NCBI RefSeq assembly: GCF_020532825.1
Contig: NZ_MQTS01000013.1
Coordinates: forward strand, 1 to 47,625
Direction of reading: 5' to 3'
Source of the DNA: Arthrobacter sp. SO3
GTDB lineage: Bacteria; Actinomycetota; Actinomycetes; Actinomycetales; Micrococcaceae
DNA length: 47,625 nucleotides
Position 1 is the stretch's first letter. Each line of letters begins with the position of its first letter. This document shows positions 1 through 8,371 of the stretch, piece after piece. The notes under the pieces are model-generated. The model searched no databases. It was not told where the DNA came from and was given only the letters and a program-made list of their open reading frames with translations. A program made the position numbers and the translations under genes.

Positions 1-270
1 CGCCCCGGACCCCGACACACCCTCGACATCACCACCCCCACCGGACACACCTACCAATCCACCGCACCACCACTGCCCGGGTCTCCGCCTTCTGAAGCAG
101 CAGCTTCCCGGGAGCGGCGCGGACTCCGGCACCTCGCCAAGATGATCAGCCGGGCCCGCCCGGGGCCGGATCAGCGGCTGCAACCGCGGCCTGAAACACT
201 GCCGGGTAACCCGGCCGGCTACCGCCCGAACCACGACTCGGCCAAGGATACGTCGGCCTCCATGGCGTAG
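1..270 (+). CDS. 3' end of a probable DUF222/HNH endonuclease-type protein (partial)
   Basis: An open frame enters from the left edge and stops at a TAG ending at 270. Its first residues (RPGPRHTLDITTPTGHTY) resemble the C-terminal tail of DUF222/HNH proteins, which are abundant in Arthrobacter and end after a 'TPTGHTY' stretch. The next roughly 55 residues are rich in Arg and Pro and look less typical. The frame overlaps the tail of the convergent beta-glucosidase by about 50 bases, so the true gene may have been extended past its original stop. Catalytic residues would lie outside the window, so the family call rests on the tail alone. Confidence 0.4.
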   Translation, partial: RPGPRHTLDITTPTGHTYQSTAPPLPGSPPSEAAASRERRGLRHLAKMISRARPGPDQRLQPRPETLPGNPAGYRPNHDSAKDTSASMA

Positions 271-2351
271 TTACCGACCGAATACCCGAGCGCCAGGCGG
301 TAGCTGCCACCATGGGTGTGCCACTGCCCGCGGCTGGAGTCGTAGGAGGCCAGCAGCCGCGGATCAACGTCCAACGAGACGGTCCGTGATTCACCGGGTT
401 CCAGGTCCACGCGTTCGAAGCCGAGCAGCCGCATCCGGGACCCTGCAGGATCCTCAAGCAGGTAAAGCTGGGGGACGTCCGCCCCACGGCGCGGCCCCGC
501 ATTGGTGACGGTGAACTCGGCCCGCACCCCGCCCCGGCTTTGCACTGCCAGGTCCGCATAGCCGAACCGGGTGTAGTTGAGTCCGTGGCCGAAGGGGAAC
601 AGGGGTTGCTGGCCGGTCTTCGCAAACCAGCGGTAGCCGACGTCGGATCCCTCGTTGTAGTTGACCGCCGTCGGGGTTCCCCACGGCGTGCCGAGGCCCG
701 GCAGCTCAGGCCGCGGCGTCTGGTCCAAGCCCGCCGGGAAGGTCAGCGGGAGTTTCCCGGAGGGGTTCGTGACACCGGCGAGGATTTCGGCGATCGCCTG
801 GCCGCCGCGCTGCCCGGGGTACCAGGCCGCCAGGACCGCCCTGACTTTCGGAAGCCACGGCATCGCCACAGGGTTGCCGGTCTCGAGGACCACCACGGTG
901 TTCGGGTTGGCGCCCGCGACCGCCTCGATCACGGCGTCCTGGCCCCACGGCAGCGACAGGTCCGCATTGTCGTAGCCCTCACCCTCCACCCGGATGCCAA
1001 ATACGACGGCGACGTCGGACCGGCGCGCCAGCAGCGCTGCCTCGGCCGGGCTCATCCCGGGGTCGTATTCAATTTCGGCGTCAGGCAGCAGCTTCTGCAG
1101 TTCCGCCAGCGGGGAGGAGGGCAGCACGTACAGGTTCCGCATGCTGCCCATAATGCCCGGGCCGCCGATGGAGTGGACCTCGGCGTAGCCGCCCGGCGGA
1201 GTGACGGCGCTCGAGCCGCAGCCGGAGGGTACCCCGAGCTGGGCATGTCCCCCGATGACCGCGACCTTGAAGGGCGCGGCAGCAGTTGAGGGCGCCTCCA
1301 GCGGAAGCAGGCCGTCGTTCTTGAGCAGCACAATCCCCTGCCGCGCGGTCTCCAGGGCGATGTCGGCATGGGCGGCGAGGTCGACGTCGGGCGTTCCCTC
1401 CCACCGGTCGATGCCGACGTCGAAGATGGCGTAGAGGATGCGCTGCACCATCTCGGACAGGCGTTCCTTGGGGAGTTCACCCGCCGCATACGCCGCGCGC
1501 AGCGGGGCGGTGAAGGTCTCGTGCCCCCACATCATCACATCGATCTGCACGCCGGATTCCTGGTCCTGGCCCCGCAGCGCGAACTCCCAGCTCGGCGTCG
1601 CACCCCAGTCGGACATCACCCAGCCGGGGAAGCCCCAGGCGCCTTTCAGGATGCCCTGAAGCAACGGCTCGTTGCCGCCCGCGTAGGTGCCGTTAATCTT
1701 GTTGTAGCCGGTCATGACCGAGCCGGGCTGGGCGCGTTCGATGGCGATTTCGAAGGCGAGCAGGTCGGATTCCCGGTGCGCGCCCGGGTCGATGATGGCG
1801 TCCAGCCAATGCCGGTTGGTCTCGTTGCAGTTCAGGGAAAAATGCTTGACCGTCGAGATGACCTGCTCGCCCTGGATGCCCTTGACCGATTCCGCGCCGA
1901 GGACTCCGGTGAGCCAGGGGTCCTCGGAGAGGTACTCAAAGTTCCGGCCGTTGCGCGGGTCGCGGTGCAGGTTGAGTCCGCCGGCGAGCTGGACGTTGAG
2001 CCCTTTGCTCCGGGCCTCCCGGCCCACCAGCTGCCCGGATCTGCGGGCGAGCTCGGGGTTGAAGCTGGCTCCCAGGGCGATCGACGCCGGAAGCGCCGTG
2101 GCGGTGTCGCCCTCCCGGTAGCCGGGGTTGGTCACGCCCAGGCTCGCGTCGCTCATCAGCAGCGCGGGGATGCCCAGCCGCGCGATCCCGGGCGTGTAGC
2201 CGGCACTCATCGGGACGCCGTCCGGGATACGCGGATCCTTGTCCTTGAGCACCGCATTGGCACCCATGACGCTGATCAGTAGTGAAAAGCGTTCCTCATC
2301 CGTCAGCTGCGCCTCGACTTCCCGGGCCCGTTCCATCGCTTCTGAATTCAC
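219..2351 (-). CDS. Glycoside hydrolase family 3 beta-glucosidase
   Basis: This 710-residue enzyme should hydrolyse terminal beta-glycosides. The N-terminal GH3 barrel shows GRNFEYLSEDP near residue 135, KHF near 169 and the catalytic nucleophile in VMSDWGAT (Asp about 248). The C-terminal half carries the second GH3 domain (GxxAxxPWLP-type region) and ends in a fibronectin-III-like domain (FTVTNAGPRRGADVPQLYL). There is no signal peptide, so it probably acts in the cytoplasm on imported oligosaccharides. I chose the GTG at 2351 because AAGCAGG lies about 8 bases upstream; the frame stays open to 2573, but the extra N-terminal residues are Arg/Pro-rich and not family-like. It has no transporter beside it, so the substrate cannot be read from context. 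Confidence 0.9.
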   Translation of the reverse strand: MNSEAMERAREVEAQLTDEERFSLLISVMGANAVLKDKDPRIPDGVPMSAGYTPGIARLGIPALLMSDASLGVTNPGYREGDTATALPASIALGASFNPELARRSGQLVGREARSKGLNVQLAGGLNLHRDPRNGRNFEYLSEDPWLTGVLGAESVKGIQGEQVISTVKHFSLNCNETNRHWLDAIIDPGAHRESDLLAFEIAIERAQPGSVMTGYNKINGTYAGGNEPLLQGILKGAWGFPGWVMSDWGATPSWEFALRGQDQESGVQIDVMMWGHETFTAPLRAAYAAGELPKERLSEMVQRILYAIFDVGIDRWEGTPDVDLAAHADIALETARQGIVLLKNDGLLPLEAPSTAAAPFKVAVIGGHAQLGVPSGCGSSAVTPPGGYAEVHSIGGPGIMGSMRNLYVLPSSPLAELQKLLPDAEIEYDPGMSPAEAALLARRSDVAVVFGIRVEGEGYDNADLSLPWGQDAVIEAVAGANPNTVVVLETGNPVAMPWLPKVRAVLAAWYPGQRGGQAIAEILAGVTNPSGKLPLTFPAGLDQTPRPELPGLGTPWGTPTAVNYNEGSDVGYRWFAKTGQQPLFPFGHGLNYTRFGYADLAVQSRGGVRAEFTVTNAGPRRGADVPQLYLLEDPAGSRMRLLGFERVDLEPGESRTVSLDVDPRLLASYDSSRGQWHTHGGSYRLALGYSVGNYAMEADVSLAESWFGR

Positions 2352-2829
2352 GCTTCGCCTGCTTTCGGGGTCGACCCGGCGGCCGTTGGGCGCCGCGGCG
2401 GAGTGAGGACCTGGGATCGCTTCCATCATGCCCGTGGCGGCCGGCGGGGGCCAGAGGTTTGGACGGATTCTCATGCTGCGGCGGCCGGATTCAGCAACGG
2501 CGGCGGTCACTTTGTGGTGAGCGCACCTGACCCAGGTTGGCGTTACGGATTCGGCTGCAATGCGGAACTCCACGCGCGCTGCCTTTAAATGCGAGGCCTG
2601 CAGGTACCTTCGCGATCTCGCTATGAGATGGCTCGGACATTTTCATGTCCTGAACGACCCGGCTAAACCAGATGGCTACCTGCAGGCGCTTTAAGCGTAC
2701 GCCCGGCTGTCCGCCCGTGACTAGGGGTCCGTCGCCTCTTCCCCAGGACCGAAAAGACGCCCCGGCGCCCAAAAGCGTAGAGTGGAACCAGACGCCTGAT
2801 TCTGGACGCCGAGCGCTGAGGGAGAAATC
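2352..2829. other. Divergent intergenic region of 478 bases
   Basis: This stretch separates the beta-glucosidase start from the UDG-like gene. I see no convincing gene. Open frames cross it on both strands but lack family likeness and good start sites. It contains the long imperfect inverted repeat at 2583-2695, described separately. The final 15 bases hold the GAGGGAGA ribosome site of the gene at 2830. Confidence 0.6.
2583..2695. repeat. Imperfect long inverted repeat enclosing two hairpins
   Basis: The outer arms at 2583-2606 and 2677-2695 share CCTGCAGGTA (and its complement TACCTGCAGG) and, with two small bulges, extend through GCG into a TTTAAA-type end. Inside are ATCTC-gctat-GAGAT (2615-2629) and the perfect GGACAT-TTTC-ATGTCC (2635-2650). 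The layout fits either a structured RNA with a closing stem and two branches or a short MITE-like element with terminal inverted repeats. I do not recognise a known riboswitch class. Confidence 0.5.
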
Positions 2830-3447
2830 GTGACGATTGACTGGGACGAAAAGAAGACCCTGCTGCAGGAACCGAACATCGCCGCCGTAACGCAGCTTTG
2901 CGACGAACTGATGGAAAAGAAGCCGGGGTCGGTCGTCCCCTACATCGATCCCGTCCACGACGAGGACGAGTGCCGGATCGTCAGCCTCCACATCGCGCCG
3001 GGCAAGGGCACCGAATCGGGCTTCGTATCTCATTTCAACGATGACGAGACCGCCCGCCGCGCCACCTCCATCTACGACGCCGTCGAACTCGACCCCCGCT
3101 ACGTGATGCCGTGGAACGCCTACCCCTGGGTCCGCGACCCCGAGCTGCCCTCGGCGCTGAACGTCCAGGAGAAGACGGACGGACTGCGGCCGTTCCGCCA
3201 GTTCCTCAAGATCAACAAGCGCGTCTCCGCCGTCATCGCCCACGGCGCCGATGCCCACGCTTTCCTGACGCTCTTCGAGAAGACCTACCACTCCTCCCTG
3301 AAGAACCGCGGCGTCAAGATCTACAAGGCCACGGCCCTGGGCGGCCGCGCCTTCGCCGTCTCGGCGGCGAAGCAGGATGAACTCCTGAGTAAGAACGTCG
3401 AGGTCTACAAGGACGCCATGCAGCGGGCAGGCATCCAGCACCTCTGA
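2830..3447 (+). CDS. Probable uracil-DNA glycosylase superfamily protein
   Basis: The 205-residue product fits the short UDG-superfamily proteins of actinobacteria. The pattern SGFVSHFNDDETA near residue 63 matches the family's 'SGFVS-DN-D-TA' block. VMPWNAYPWV near residue 95 matches the conserved 'WNAxPW' segment, and RVSAVIAHGADAHAF near 136 resembles the late 'vvalG..Aq' strand. The likely role is recognition or removal of uracil in DNA, but activity is unproven because the catalytic residue of this subgroup is not certain from sequence alone. The start is a GTG at 2830 with GAGGGAGA just upstream. It is transcribed alone, away from the beta-glucosidase. Confidence 0.6.
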   Translation: MTIDWDEKKTLLQEPNIAAVTQLCDELMEKKPGSVVPYIDPVHDEDECRIVSLHIAPGKGTESGFVSHFNDDETARRATSIYDAVELDPRYVMPWNAYPWVRDPELPSALNVQEKTDGLRPFRQFLKINKRVSAVIAHGADAHAFLTLFEKTYHSSLKNRGVKIYKATALGGRAFAVSAAKQDELLSKNVEVYKDAMQRAGIQHL

Positions 3448-3610
3448 GCCGGCGGCTCAGGACGCGCGCGACGGCGGGTCCTCTTCCGTTGCGCAGCGGG
3501 CCCGTCTAGGGTCCAACGGCCCTGCCCAAGCCCGGCGGTCCTTGGTGAGCTGGAGACGAGCCCGGACCGACGCGTCCCTCGTGAGGCTCGCTGCCGAAGA
3601 GGACTCAGCT

Positions 3611-4354
3611 ATGGGACGGTTGGACGGCAAAGTGGCCCTGGTCAGCGGCGGCGCCCGCGGCATCGGCGCGGCCATCGCGAAACACTTCCTGGACGAAGGG
3701 GCCCGGGTCGTCGTCGGCGATGTCCTCGATGAGGCTGGCCGGCAACTGGCCGGCCAGCTCGGGAACGGCGTCCGCTTTGTCCACCTGGACGTCACGGAAC
3801 CGACGGACTGGGAGTCGGCGGTGAACGAGTCCGTAACCGCGTTCGGCAGCCTCAGCATCCTGGTCAACAATGCCGGCATGGTGAACTTCGGCCGGATCGA
3901 CGAATATCCGCACGAGCTGTGGGCCCGGATCATCGACGTCAACCTCACCGGTGTCTTCAACGGCATCCAGGCTGCGGCACCGTCCATGAAACGCGGAGCC
4001 CCCGCCTCCATCATCAACATCTCCTCGATTGCCGGCCTCCGGGGCTACGAGAACCTCTCCGGATACACAGCCTCGAAATTCGGCGTCCGCGGCCTGACCA
4101 AGAGCGCCGCCCTGGATCTTGGCGGCTTCGGCATCCGGGTAAACTCAGTCCATCCCGGGGTCGTCGAGACGCCCATGACCGCCGGAATGACGTTCGAAAC
4201 TGGACATGTCCCCCTGCACCGGGTCGGGCAACCCAGCGAGGTCGCCGACCTGGCCGTGTACCTGGCCGGCGACGAGTCCTCGTTTGTCACGGGCGCCGAA
4301 TTTGTGATCGACGGCGGCGAGACGGCCGGCACTGTCGCGCCGCCCGCCGTCTGA
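3611..4354 (+). CDS. Short-chain dehydrogenase/reductase (SDR)
   Basis: A classical SDR of 247 residues. The cofactor motif is SGGARGIG (12-19), followed by NNAG (86-89), Asn111, Ser139 and the YTASK catalytic block (Tyr152, Lys156). The PG motif follows in [14 protein letters not shown]. Asp37 after the second beta strand suggests NAD(H) rather than NADP(H). The closest style is 3-alpha/20-beta-hydroxysteroid or glucose-type dehydrogenases, but the substrate is not predictable. The ATG at 3611 has AGAGGA about 7 bases upstream. The gene ends 17 bases before ldh on the same strand, so the two are probably co-transcribed. Confidence 0.88.
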   Translation: MGRLDGKVALVSGGARGIGAAIAKHFLDEGARVVVGDVLDEAGRQLAGQLGNGVRFVHLDVTEPTDWESAVNESVTAFGSLSILVNNAGMVNFGRIDEYPHELWARIIDVNLTGVFNGIQAAAPSMKRGAPASIINISSIAGLRGYENLSGYTASKFGVRGLTKSAALDLGGFGIRVNSVHPGVVETPMTAGMTFETGHVPLHRVGQPSEVADLAVYLAGDESSFVTGAEFVIDGGETAGTVAPPAV

Positions 4355-4371
4355 CCGGAAAGAAGCAACCC

Positions 4372-5328
4372 ATGCCCCAGAGTCCCGGATCAAAACTCGC
4401 AATTGTCGGCGCCGGCAGCGTCGGCACCTCCCTCGCCTACGCGGCCCTGATCCGCGGCTCGGCCAGCAACGTCGCCCTCTTCGACGTCAACGCAACCAAG
4501 GCCGAGGCCGAGGTGCTGGACCTGGCCCACGGCACCCAGTTCGCCGCTGCTGCGGCAACCGTCACCGGCGGCGGTGACATCTCCGCAACGGAAGGCGCCG
4601 ACGTCGTCGTCATCACCGCCGGGGCCAAACAGGCGCCGGGCCAGACACGGCTGGACCTGGCCGGCACGAACGTCCGCATCCTCGAACAGCTCATGCCGCA
4701 ACTCCTCACGCACGCCCCGGACGCCGTCTACGTCCTGGTGACCAACCCCTGCGACGTCCTGACCGTCGCCGCCCAGAAGATCTCCGGCCTGCCGTCCTCC
4801 CGCATCTTCTCCTCCGGCACCGTCCTCGATACGTCCCGGCTGCGCTGGCTGCTGGCGCGGAAGGCCGGCGTCTCCCTCACCAGCGTGCACGCCAGCATGG
4901 TGGGCGAGCACGGCGACACCGAATTCCCCATCTGGTCCGGCGCGACGATCGGCCCGGTCCCGATCCGCGGCTGGAAGGTCGACGGGGAACCCGTATTCAC
5001 GTCCGACTACCTCGCCGACACCGCGCGCGAGGTGACGCAGGCGGCCTACAAGGTGATTGCCGGCAAAGGCGCCACGAATTACGCGATAGGGCTGTCCGGC
5101 GCGCGCATCGTGGAGGCCCTGATGCGCGGGGAAAACGCCGTCCTCCCGGTGTCCACCGTGTTGGACGGCCAGTATGGCATCACCGGCGTGGCGCTGTCCC
5201 TGCCGAGCATCGTGGGTCACGGCGGGGTCCGCCAGGTCCTGGATACCCCCATGGACGACGGCGAACTCGCCTCGCTGCACCACTCGGCGGAGACGCTGCA
5301 GCAGAGTCTCGCCACGCTGGGGATTTAG
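4372..5328 (+). CDS. ldh: L-lactate dehydrogenase
   Basis: The 318-residue protein interconverts pyruvate and lactate using NADH. It shows the Rossmann motif GAGSVG (13-18), the mobile loop [13 protein letters not shown] with Gln87 (the lactate-type residue, where malate dehydrogenase has Arg) and Arg93, VTNPCDVLT with Asn125, substrate-binding Arg156 in LDTSRLR, and catalytic His180 in GEHGDTE. The length is normal. The ATG at 4372 is preceded by AAAGAAG. Its stop overlaps the stop of the convergent CDF gene by three bases and there is no terminator between them, so converging transcripts must overlap. Confidence 0.94.
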   Translation: MPQSPGSKLAIVGAGSVGTSLAYAALIRGSASNVALFDVNATKAEAEVLDLAHGTQFAAAAATVTGGGDISATEGADVVVITAGAKQAPGQTRLDLAGTNVRILEQLMPQLLTHAPDAVYVLVTNPCDVLTVAAQKISGLPSSRIFSSGTVLDTSRLRWLLARKAGVSLTSVHASMVGEHGDTEFPIWSGATIGPVPIRGWKVDGEPVFTSDYLADTAREVTQAAYKVIAGKGATNYAIGLSGARIVEALMRGENAVLPVSTVLDGQYGITGVALSLPSIVGHGGVRQVLDTPMDDGELASLHHSAETLQQSLATLGI

Positions 5329-6545
5329 GCGCTCTTCGCTGACTCGTCGGTGGCGAAGCCGGGCACAACGGTCACCGAGCCGACGTGGGGCAATGCCTGC
5401 CGGATCCCGCGTTCCAGATTGGACGTCACGGAGGCGAGCTCGACGAGGTGCGCGTCAATCGCGACAGGCACCGTGACCTCGACGTGCAGCCGGTGTCCGG
5501 ACCAGCGCAGGCGCGCGGCGCCACCGGCCCGGGCGTGTTCCGCGATCACGGCCTCAGCCCGTTGGGTCAGTTCGGGGTCGACGCCGTCCATCAGCCGCCG
5601 TCCGACGTCGCGCACGGTGCCCCAGAGGAGGACGACGATGGCGGCGGAGATCAGCAGGCCCACGATCGGGTCCGCGAGCGGGAAGCCGAGCCAGACGCCG
5701 ACGACGCCCGCCACGACCGCCAGCGAGGTAAAGCCGTCCGTCCTGGCGTGGATGCCGTCGGCCACCAAAGCCGCGGAACCGATCCGCCGGCCGACGCGGA
5801 TCCGGTAGATCGCCACGAGTTCGTTGCCGGCGAAGCCCACCAGCCCGGCGGCGAGCACCCAGCCGAGGTTGTGCACGGGCTGGGGTTCGAAGAGGCGCCG
5901 GACGGATTCGACGGCGGCCACCACCGCGGAGAGCGCAATCATTGCCACAATGAAGAGCCCGGCGAGGTCCTCGGCCCGGCCGAAACCGTAGGTGTACGTC
6001 CGGGTGGCCTTGCGGCGGCCCAGCAGAAACGCGATCCACAGCGGGACAGCGGTCAGCGCGTCGGAGAAGTTGTGCACCGTGTCTGCCAGCAGCGCCACCG
6101 AGCCGCTGACCAGCACGATCACGAGCTGGAAGAGCGAGGTGGTGCCGAGCCCCAGCAGGGAGACCTTGACCGCACGGATGCCCTGCGAGCTGGATTCGAG
6201 CGCCTCATCGATGGAGTCCGCGGCGTCGTGCGAGTGCGGGACGAAGACCGACTGGAGCCAGCCCTTGAGACCCTTGGCGTGCGTATGCCCGTGCGGGCCA
6301 TGACCGTGGCCGTGGTCATGGGCGTGGTGGTCTACGTGCGGGTGGTCATGACCGTGGCCGTGGTCATGGTCAGGCGGGTGGTCTACGTGCGGGTGGTCAT
6401 GACCGTGGTCATGGTCAGGCGGGTGGTCATGACCGTGGTCGTGGCCGTGCGGGTGATCGTCTTCGTGGACAGCGCCTACGTCGTGGGTGTGCTCCTGCGC
6501 GCCGCCGCTGCTGTGTTCGTCCACGGCGTCCGACGGGCGGCTCAT
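5325..6545 (-). CDS. Cation diffusion facilitator metal exporter with His-rich N-terminus
   Basis: A 406-residue CDF (CzcD/ZitB-type) exporter of divalent metals such as zinc. The first about 90 residues are dominated by His, Asp and Gly and should bind metal in the cytoplasm. The six-helix core follows, with HNFSD in helix 2 and HARTD in helix 5, the two metal-binding blocks of the family, then a cytoplasmic C-terminal domain ([13 protein letters not shown]). The start ATG overlaps the stop of the ArsR gene by four bases, so the pair is an operon under metal-responsive control. The His-rich part is encoded by DNA direct repeats (see the repeat at 6327-6408). Confidence 0.93.
   Translation of the reverse strand: MSRPSDAVDEHSSGGAQEHTHDVGAVHEDDHPHGHDHGHDHPPDHDHGHDHPHVDHPPDHDHGHGHDHPHVDHHAHDHGHGHGPHGHTHAKGLKGWLQSVFVPHSHDAADSIDEALESSSQGIRAVKVSLLGLGTTSLFQLVIVLVSGSVALLADTVHNFSDALTAVPLWIAFLLGRRKATRTYTYGFGRAEDLAGLFIVAMIALSAVVAAVESVRRLFEPQPVHNLGWVLAAGLVGFAGNELVAIYRIRVGRRIGSAALVADGIHARTDGFTSLAVVAGVVGVWLGFPLADPIVGLLISAAIVVLLWGTVRDVGRRLMDGVDPELTQRAEAVIAEHARAGGAARLRWSGHRLHVEVTVPVAIDAHLVELASVTSNLERGIRQALPHVGSVTVVPGFATDESAKSA
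6327..6408. repeat. Direct repeats inside the His-rich coding region
   Basis: A 31-base sequence at 6327-6357 recurs exactly at 6378-6408, 51 bases later. A 22-base block at 6361-6382 also recurs at 6406-6427. Both encode [16 protein letters not shown] metal-binding residues. The 51-base period is a multiple of three, so copies can be gained or lost without breaking the frame. Confidence 0.85.
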
Positions 6546-6877
6546 GAGCCGTGCCCCGGGGCGGTGCCGAGCGCGTGCTCCGCCTGGTGGATCGCGTCCA
6601 TCACCAGTTGCCGGGCGTGGTCATTCTGCAGCCGGTAAAAGACTTTGGTGCCTTCCTGCCGCGTGGCGACCATGCCGCCCAGTCGCATCTTGGCCAGGTG
6701 CTGCGACACGGCCGACGCCGGTTTCCCCACTTTCTCGGCGAGCGCGTTGACCGGCAGTTCCCCGTCCCCCAAAGCGAGGATCAGCCGGACGCGTGTGCTG
6801 TCGGCCAGCATCGAGAACACCTCGACGGCGAGCTCCACGTGGGGGCTGTCGACTTCAATCTGCATATCTGCATTCAT
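6542..6877 (-). CDS. ArsR/SmtB-family metal-responsive repressor
   Basis: The 111-residue winged-helix protein has the ArsR layout: MLADSTRVRLILALGDGELPVNALAEKVG for the first helices, then the recognition helix in KPASAVSQHLAKMR, the wing VATRQEGTKVFYRL and a C-terminal helix ending in several His (HARQLVMDAIHQAEH) that could bind zinc. It probably represses itself and the overlapping CDF exporter. Two starts are possible, Met1 (6877) and Met5 (6865). Neither has a Shine-Dalgarno sequence and both lie in or beside a palindrome, which suggests a leaderless message. Confidence 0.9.
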   Translation of the reverse strand: MNADMQIEVDSPHVELAVEVFSMLADSTRVRLILALGDGELPVNALAEKVGKPASAVSQHLAKMRLGGMVATRQEGTKVFYRLQNDHARQLVMDAIHQAEHALGTAPGHGS

Positions 6878-6886
6878 ACGCAGATA
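6865..6886. promoter_or_regulatory. Probable ArsR operator at the start codon
   Basis: TATCTGC-attcatac-GCAGATA is a perfect 7-base inverted repeat that covers the ArsR start at 6877 and abuts the alternative start at 6865. On the minus strand TTGGCC and CAGTAT are spaced 17 bases apart and would place transcription at the ATG. A bound ArsR dimer would block initiation. Confidence 0.6.
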
Positions 6887-7020
6887 CTGTCATAGTTGAC
6901 CGTACCGGCCAAACTTGCTCACGGCGGCGGCTCATGGGTGGCTGGAACACAGTACCCGAAACTTTCGTTGAACACCGGTAGCCTGAAAACCACACCGAGG
7001 GCGCGAAAAGGAGGACCGCG

Positions 7021-7548
7021 ATGACCGCAGCCAGCCCAGCAGGGGCCGCCTCCGCCTTCGGCCGCGCCGTGCTGCTGGCCGGAATTCTTGCCGTGATCGC
7101 AGGCTTCCTGGGCATGCACATCTTCTCCGGCCCTCATGGGATGCACTCCCAGGAGCCACTTCCTGGCAGCGCCGGACAAGTCGCGGCGGAGCACCCTGCC
7201 TCCCTGCCATCCGCACCCGGCCACGACGGCCACGCCAGCCACACCGCGGACCTGACGGCGCCGCCGACCGCCGCCGCTACGCCCGTCCCGGTGACGCCAG
7301 CCTCGGTGACCGTCGGCGGCACTCCAGTGCCGCCGTCGTGCGTCTGCCCAGGCGGGTGCACCGATAAGTCGGCGGTTCACGTTGACTGCACCCCCTCCCC
7401 GGCGGGCACCTCCCTGAGCGCCCCGCCGCCCGGGACCACAACGCTGGCGATGCAATCCTGGCCGCCAGCCTTGGCAGCCCGGCAGCCGGACCGCACGTAT
7501 CATCCCGGGACACCAACTCCCCGGGATCTGTCCATCAGCCGCACGTAG
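7021..7548 (+). CDS. DUF6153-like secreted or membrane-anchored protein
   Basis: The 175-residue product has one N-terminal hydrophobic segment (about 12-33, AVLLAGILAVIAGFLGMHIF) and then a long Pro/Ala/Thr-rich outside region with scattered His and the Cys cluster CVCPGGC. This matches the DUF6153 pattern, which is often found next to DUF305 genes in actinobacteria. The function is unknown; the His and Cys content and the neighbours suggest metal binding, which is inference. It has an excellent ribosome site (AAAAGGAGG) 7 bases before the ATG. It is followed 126 bases later by the DUF305 lipoprotein on the same strand. Confidence 0.7.
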   Translation: MTAASPAGAASAFGRAVLLAGILAVIAGFLGMHIFSGPHGMHSQEPLPGSAGQVAAEHPASLPSAPGHDGHASHTADLTAPPTAAATPVPVTPASVTVGGTPVPPSCVCPGGCTDKSAVHVDCTPSPAGTSLSAPPPGTTTLAMQSWPPALAARQPDRTYHPGTPTPRDLSISRT

Positions 7549-7674
7549 GACTGGGCATGTGCCGTGACGACGCCGGCGCACCCGCTCCCAGCGCACGGCC
7601 GCCAATCCCAGAGGCCGCCGCGCGCCACCAGACCAACGGCTCCGCCACCGGATCCACGAAGGACACGATTTCCC

Positions 7675-8277
7675 ATGAAGAAGACCCTCACCATTTCCGC
7701 CACCCTCGCCGCCGTCATTGCGCTGGCAGGCTGCTCCACCGGATCCACTTCCGGCGGGAGCAGCATGCCCGGCATGGACCACAGCACCGCGGCGGCGAGC
7801 TCGGCCCCGGCCGCCGCGAACGCGGACCACAACGGCTCGGACGCCATGTTTGCCCAGGCCATGATTCCGCACCACGCCCAGGCCGTGGAGATGAGCGACA
7901 TGATCCTCAAGAAGCAGGGCATCGATGCCGGGGTCACCGCGCTGGCAACGAAGATCAAGGCAGCCCAGGCACCCGAGATCGAGAAGATGAACGGCTGGCT
8001 CAACGACTGGAACGAACCCAGCCAGGCGCCCGGCGGCCACTCCATGACCGGCATGATGAACGGCGACGACCTCGAGAAGCTCGACTCCGCCCAGGGCGCC
8101 GAGGCCGCCCGGCTGTTCCTCAGCCAGATGATCGCCCACCACGAAGGCGCCGTCGAGATGGCGAACGCCGAGGTCCGCAGCGGCAGTAACGCCGCGGCCA
8201 TCCAGCTGGGCAGGGACATTGCAGCGTCCCAGACGGGCGAGATCCAGGAAATGAAGGACCTGCTCGCCGCGCTGTAG
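7675..8277 (+). CDS. DUF305 lipoprotein
   Basis: A 200-residue lipoprotein: signal peptide followed by the lipobox LAGC with Cys20 as the lipid-modified residue. Two DUF305 repeats follow, each with the HH-motif: FAQAMIPHHAQAVEM near residue 60 and FLSQMIAHHEGAVEM near 147. DUF305 proteins are four-helix bundles of the ferritin-like type found near copper genes; the exact role is not settled. Additional Met and His (MPGMDH, HSMTGMM) could hold copper. I chose the ATG at 7675 because the lipoprotein signal begins there, with GAAGGA upstream. A strong hairpin follows at 8299-8331. Confidence 0.9.
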   Translation: MKKTLTISATLAAVIALAGCSTGSTSGGSSMPGMDHSTAAASSAPAAANADHNGSDAMFAQAMIPHHAQAVEMSDMILKKQGIDAGVTALATKIKAAQAPEIEKMNGWLNDWNEPSQAPGGHSMTGMMNGDDLEKLDSAQGAEAARLFLSQMIAHHEGAVEMANAEVRSGSNAAAIQLGRDIAASQTGEIQEMKDLLAAL

Positions 8278-8298
8278 GCGGGCCTCGGAGCACCACGA

Positions 8299-8331
8299 TG
8301 ACGGCGGCCCCGGGCCCCGGGGCCGCCGTCA
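8299..8331 (+). terminator. Hairpin after DUF305 gene
   Basis: A perfect 15-base stem (TGACGGCGGCCCCGG and complement) with a GCC loop sits 22 bases after the DUF305 stop. It has no U tract, so it is a structural or Rho-assisted end rather than a textbook terminator. It ends three bases before the -35 of the next promoter and so insulates the two units. Confidence 0.6.
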
Positions 8332-8334
8332 CAG

Positions 8335-8371
8335 TTGACACCCCGGTGTGATCTCTGCCATATTTTAAGCG
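8335..8371 (+). promoter_or_regulatory. Promoter placing transcription at a GTG start codon
   Basis: A consensus TTGACA at 8335-8340, an 18-base spacer and CATATT at 8359-8364 predict a start of transcription about base 8371, which is the first base of the GTG of the GntR gene. No Shine-Dalgarno sequence is present. This is the pattern of a leaderless message, common in actinobacteria. Confidence 0.65.

Noticed and set aside
2491..3441. Long minus-strand open frame opposite the UDG-like gene
   Set aside because: It is the mirror of a high-GC gene, has low-complexity Val/Gly/Arg composition, and no family likeness or ribosome site.
3919..4371. In-frame extension upstream of lactate dehydrogenase
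   Set aside because: It overlaps the SDR gene in another frame and is Arg/Pro-rich; the LDH fold begins at the ATG at 4372 with its own ribosome site.
6280..6440. Possible CRISPR-like repeat array
   Set aside because: The repeats are in frame, encode a His-rich metal-binding arm of the CDF protein, and lack unique spacers and cas genes.
5385..6638. Plus-strand open frame of about 417 codons across the CDF gene
   Set aside because: It is an antisense shadow of the His-rich and membrane-coding sequence.
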